Assembly (NCBI GenBank): GCA_009760855.2
Contig: WPIO01000004.1
Span: 4,948,501 to 5,012,500, forward strand
Source of the DNA: Cristatella mucedo
Taxonomy: Eukaryota > Bryozoa > Phylactolaemata > Cristatellidae
Reading direction: 5' to 3'
Length of the DNA: 64,000 nucleotides
The notes under the pieces are model-generated. The model was not told the DNA's origin and did no database searches. It saw only the letters and a list, made by a program, of their open reading frames with translations. This document shows, piece after piece, positions 63,646-64,000 of this stretch. The position numbers were made by a program, and so were the translations under genes. Within the stretch, counting starts at the first letter, position 1; every line of letters begins with the position of its first letter.

Positions 63646-64000
63646 CAGCAAAAAAGCATCAAAGAAGCAGCAGCAGTTGAAACAGCAGCACCACCCACGG
63701 GCAAAGAGCTTTTGCTTGGTGCAAGCCACTACAGCTCTACAACGGTTCTCGGCAGGCGAGTTGTTTGGACAGCATCAGCAGCACAAGAAAGTGCTGCAGG
63801 CACGGACAAACGGACGGCTCTGCTGACTCAGCGGGACGGCGAGGGATGGTATTTCAGCCACTTCACGAGTCGAAGTCACACACGGCTGACTCGGTCCCAG
63901 CAGCTCCGAGGCGCGCAGGGCAGGCAGCGTACCTGATTGGATGGCTGCATCTACCACTCGCTTCCGGTCGTATGGCCGATCGGTCCAGGGGATCGCAGCG

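Overview
The window is genomic DNA of an invertebrate animal. It has spliced protein-coding exons, intronless replication-dependent histone genes that end in the metazoan histone 3' stem-loop, tRNA-derived SINEs, CR1/L2-like LINEs and very long microsatellites. The H2B N-terminus ([17 protein letters not shown]) is, from memory, of the mollusc/annelid (lophotrochozoan) kind. The phylum is therefore a tentative inference and the species is not identified. Nothing looks bacterial.

Left half (about 0.9-30 kb, + strand). Seven exons (874-996, 5055-5284, 10668-10847, 15270-15470, 23149-23251, 23366-23410, 29483-29973) form one alpha-arrestin (ARRDC/TXNIP-like) gene of about 29 kb. Splice phases agree at every junction. 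The first exon or exons lie upstream of the window. The introns hold (GT)n, (AG)n, (TA)n and (CTG)n tracts, two minisatellites, LINE and SINE copies and a Mutator-like foldback element. A (CTG)n tract of about 42 units begins 17 bases after the donor of the second visible exon.

Middle (37.3-41.5 kb). A core-histone cluster holds two divergent pairs, H4(-)/H3(+) and H2A(-)/H2B(+). Each pair shares a roughly 250-bp promoter and each gene ends in a 16-nt histone stem-loop. The 1.9-2.0 kb between the pairs is filled with LINE fragments. There is no H1 in the window. The H3 carries Ser at position 90, where Met is usual.

Right half (41.5-64 kb). This is mostly retrotransposon debris: a long decayed LINE at 42.9-45.4 kb, a LINE with a nested SINE at 46.3-47.0 kb, and a second Mutator-like foldback element at 55.1-58.5 kb with a LINE nested in it. 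It also holds a decayed unrecognised reading frame at 49.1-49.8 kb, a CpG-rich block at 50.9-52.1 kb, and an unrecognised candidate terminal exon on the minus strand at 62.4-63.0 kb.

Repeat families named here for convenience: LINE-1f (CR1/L2-like, (ATT)n tail), LINE-2f (CR1-like, (ACAT)/(ATTAC) tail), LINE-3f (one copy), SINE-S1 and SINE-S2 (both with a tRNA-type B box). LINE-1f, LINE-3f and SINE-S2 share the same 3'-end hairpin. A GCTATACAAA core recurs in LINE-1f, LINE-2f, S1 and S2. This points to shared retrotransposition machinery and explains why so many microsatellites sit at element 3' ends.
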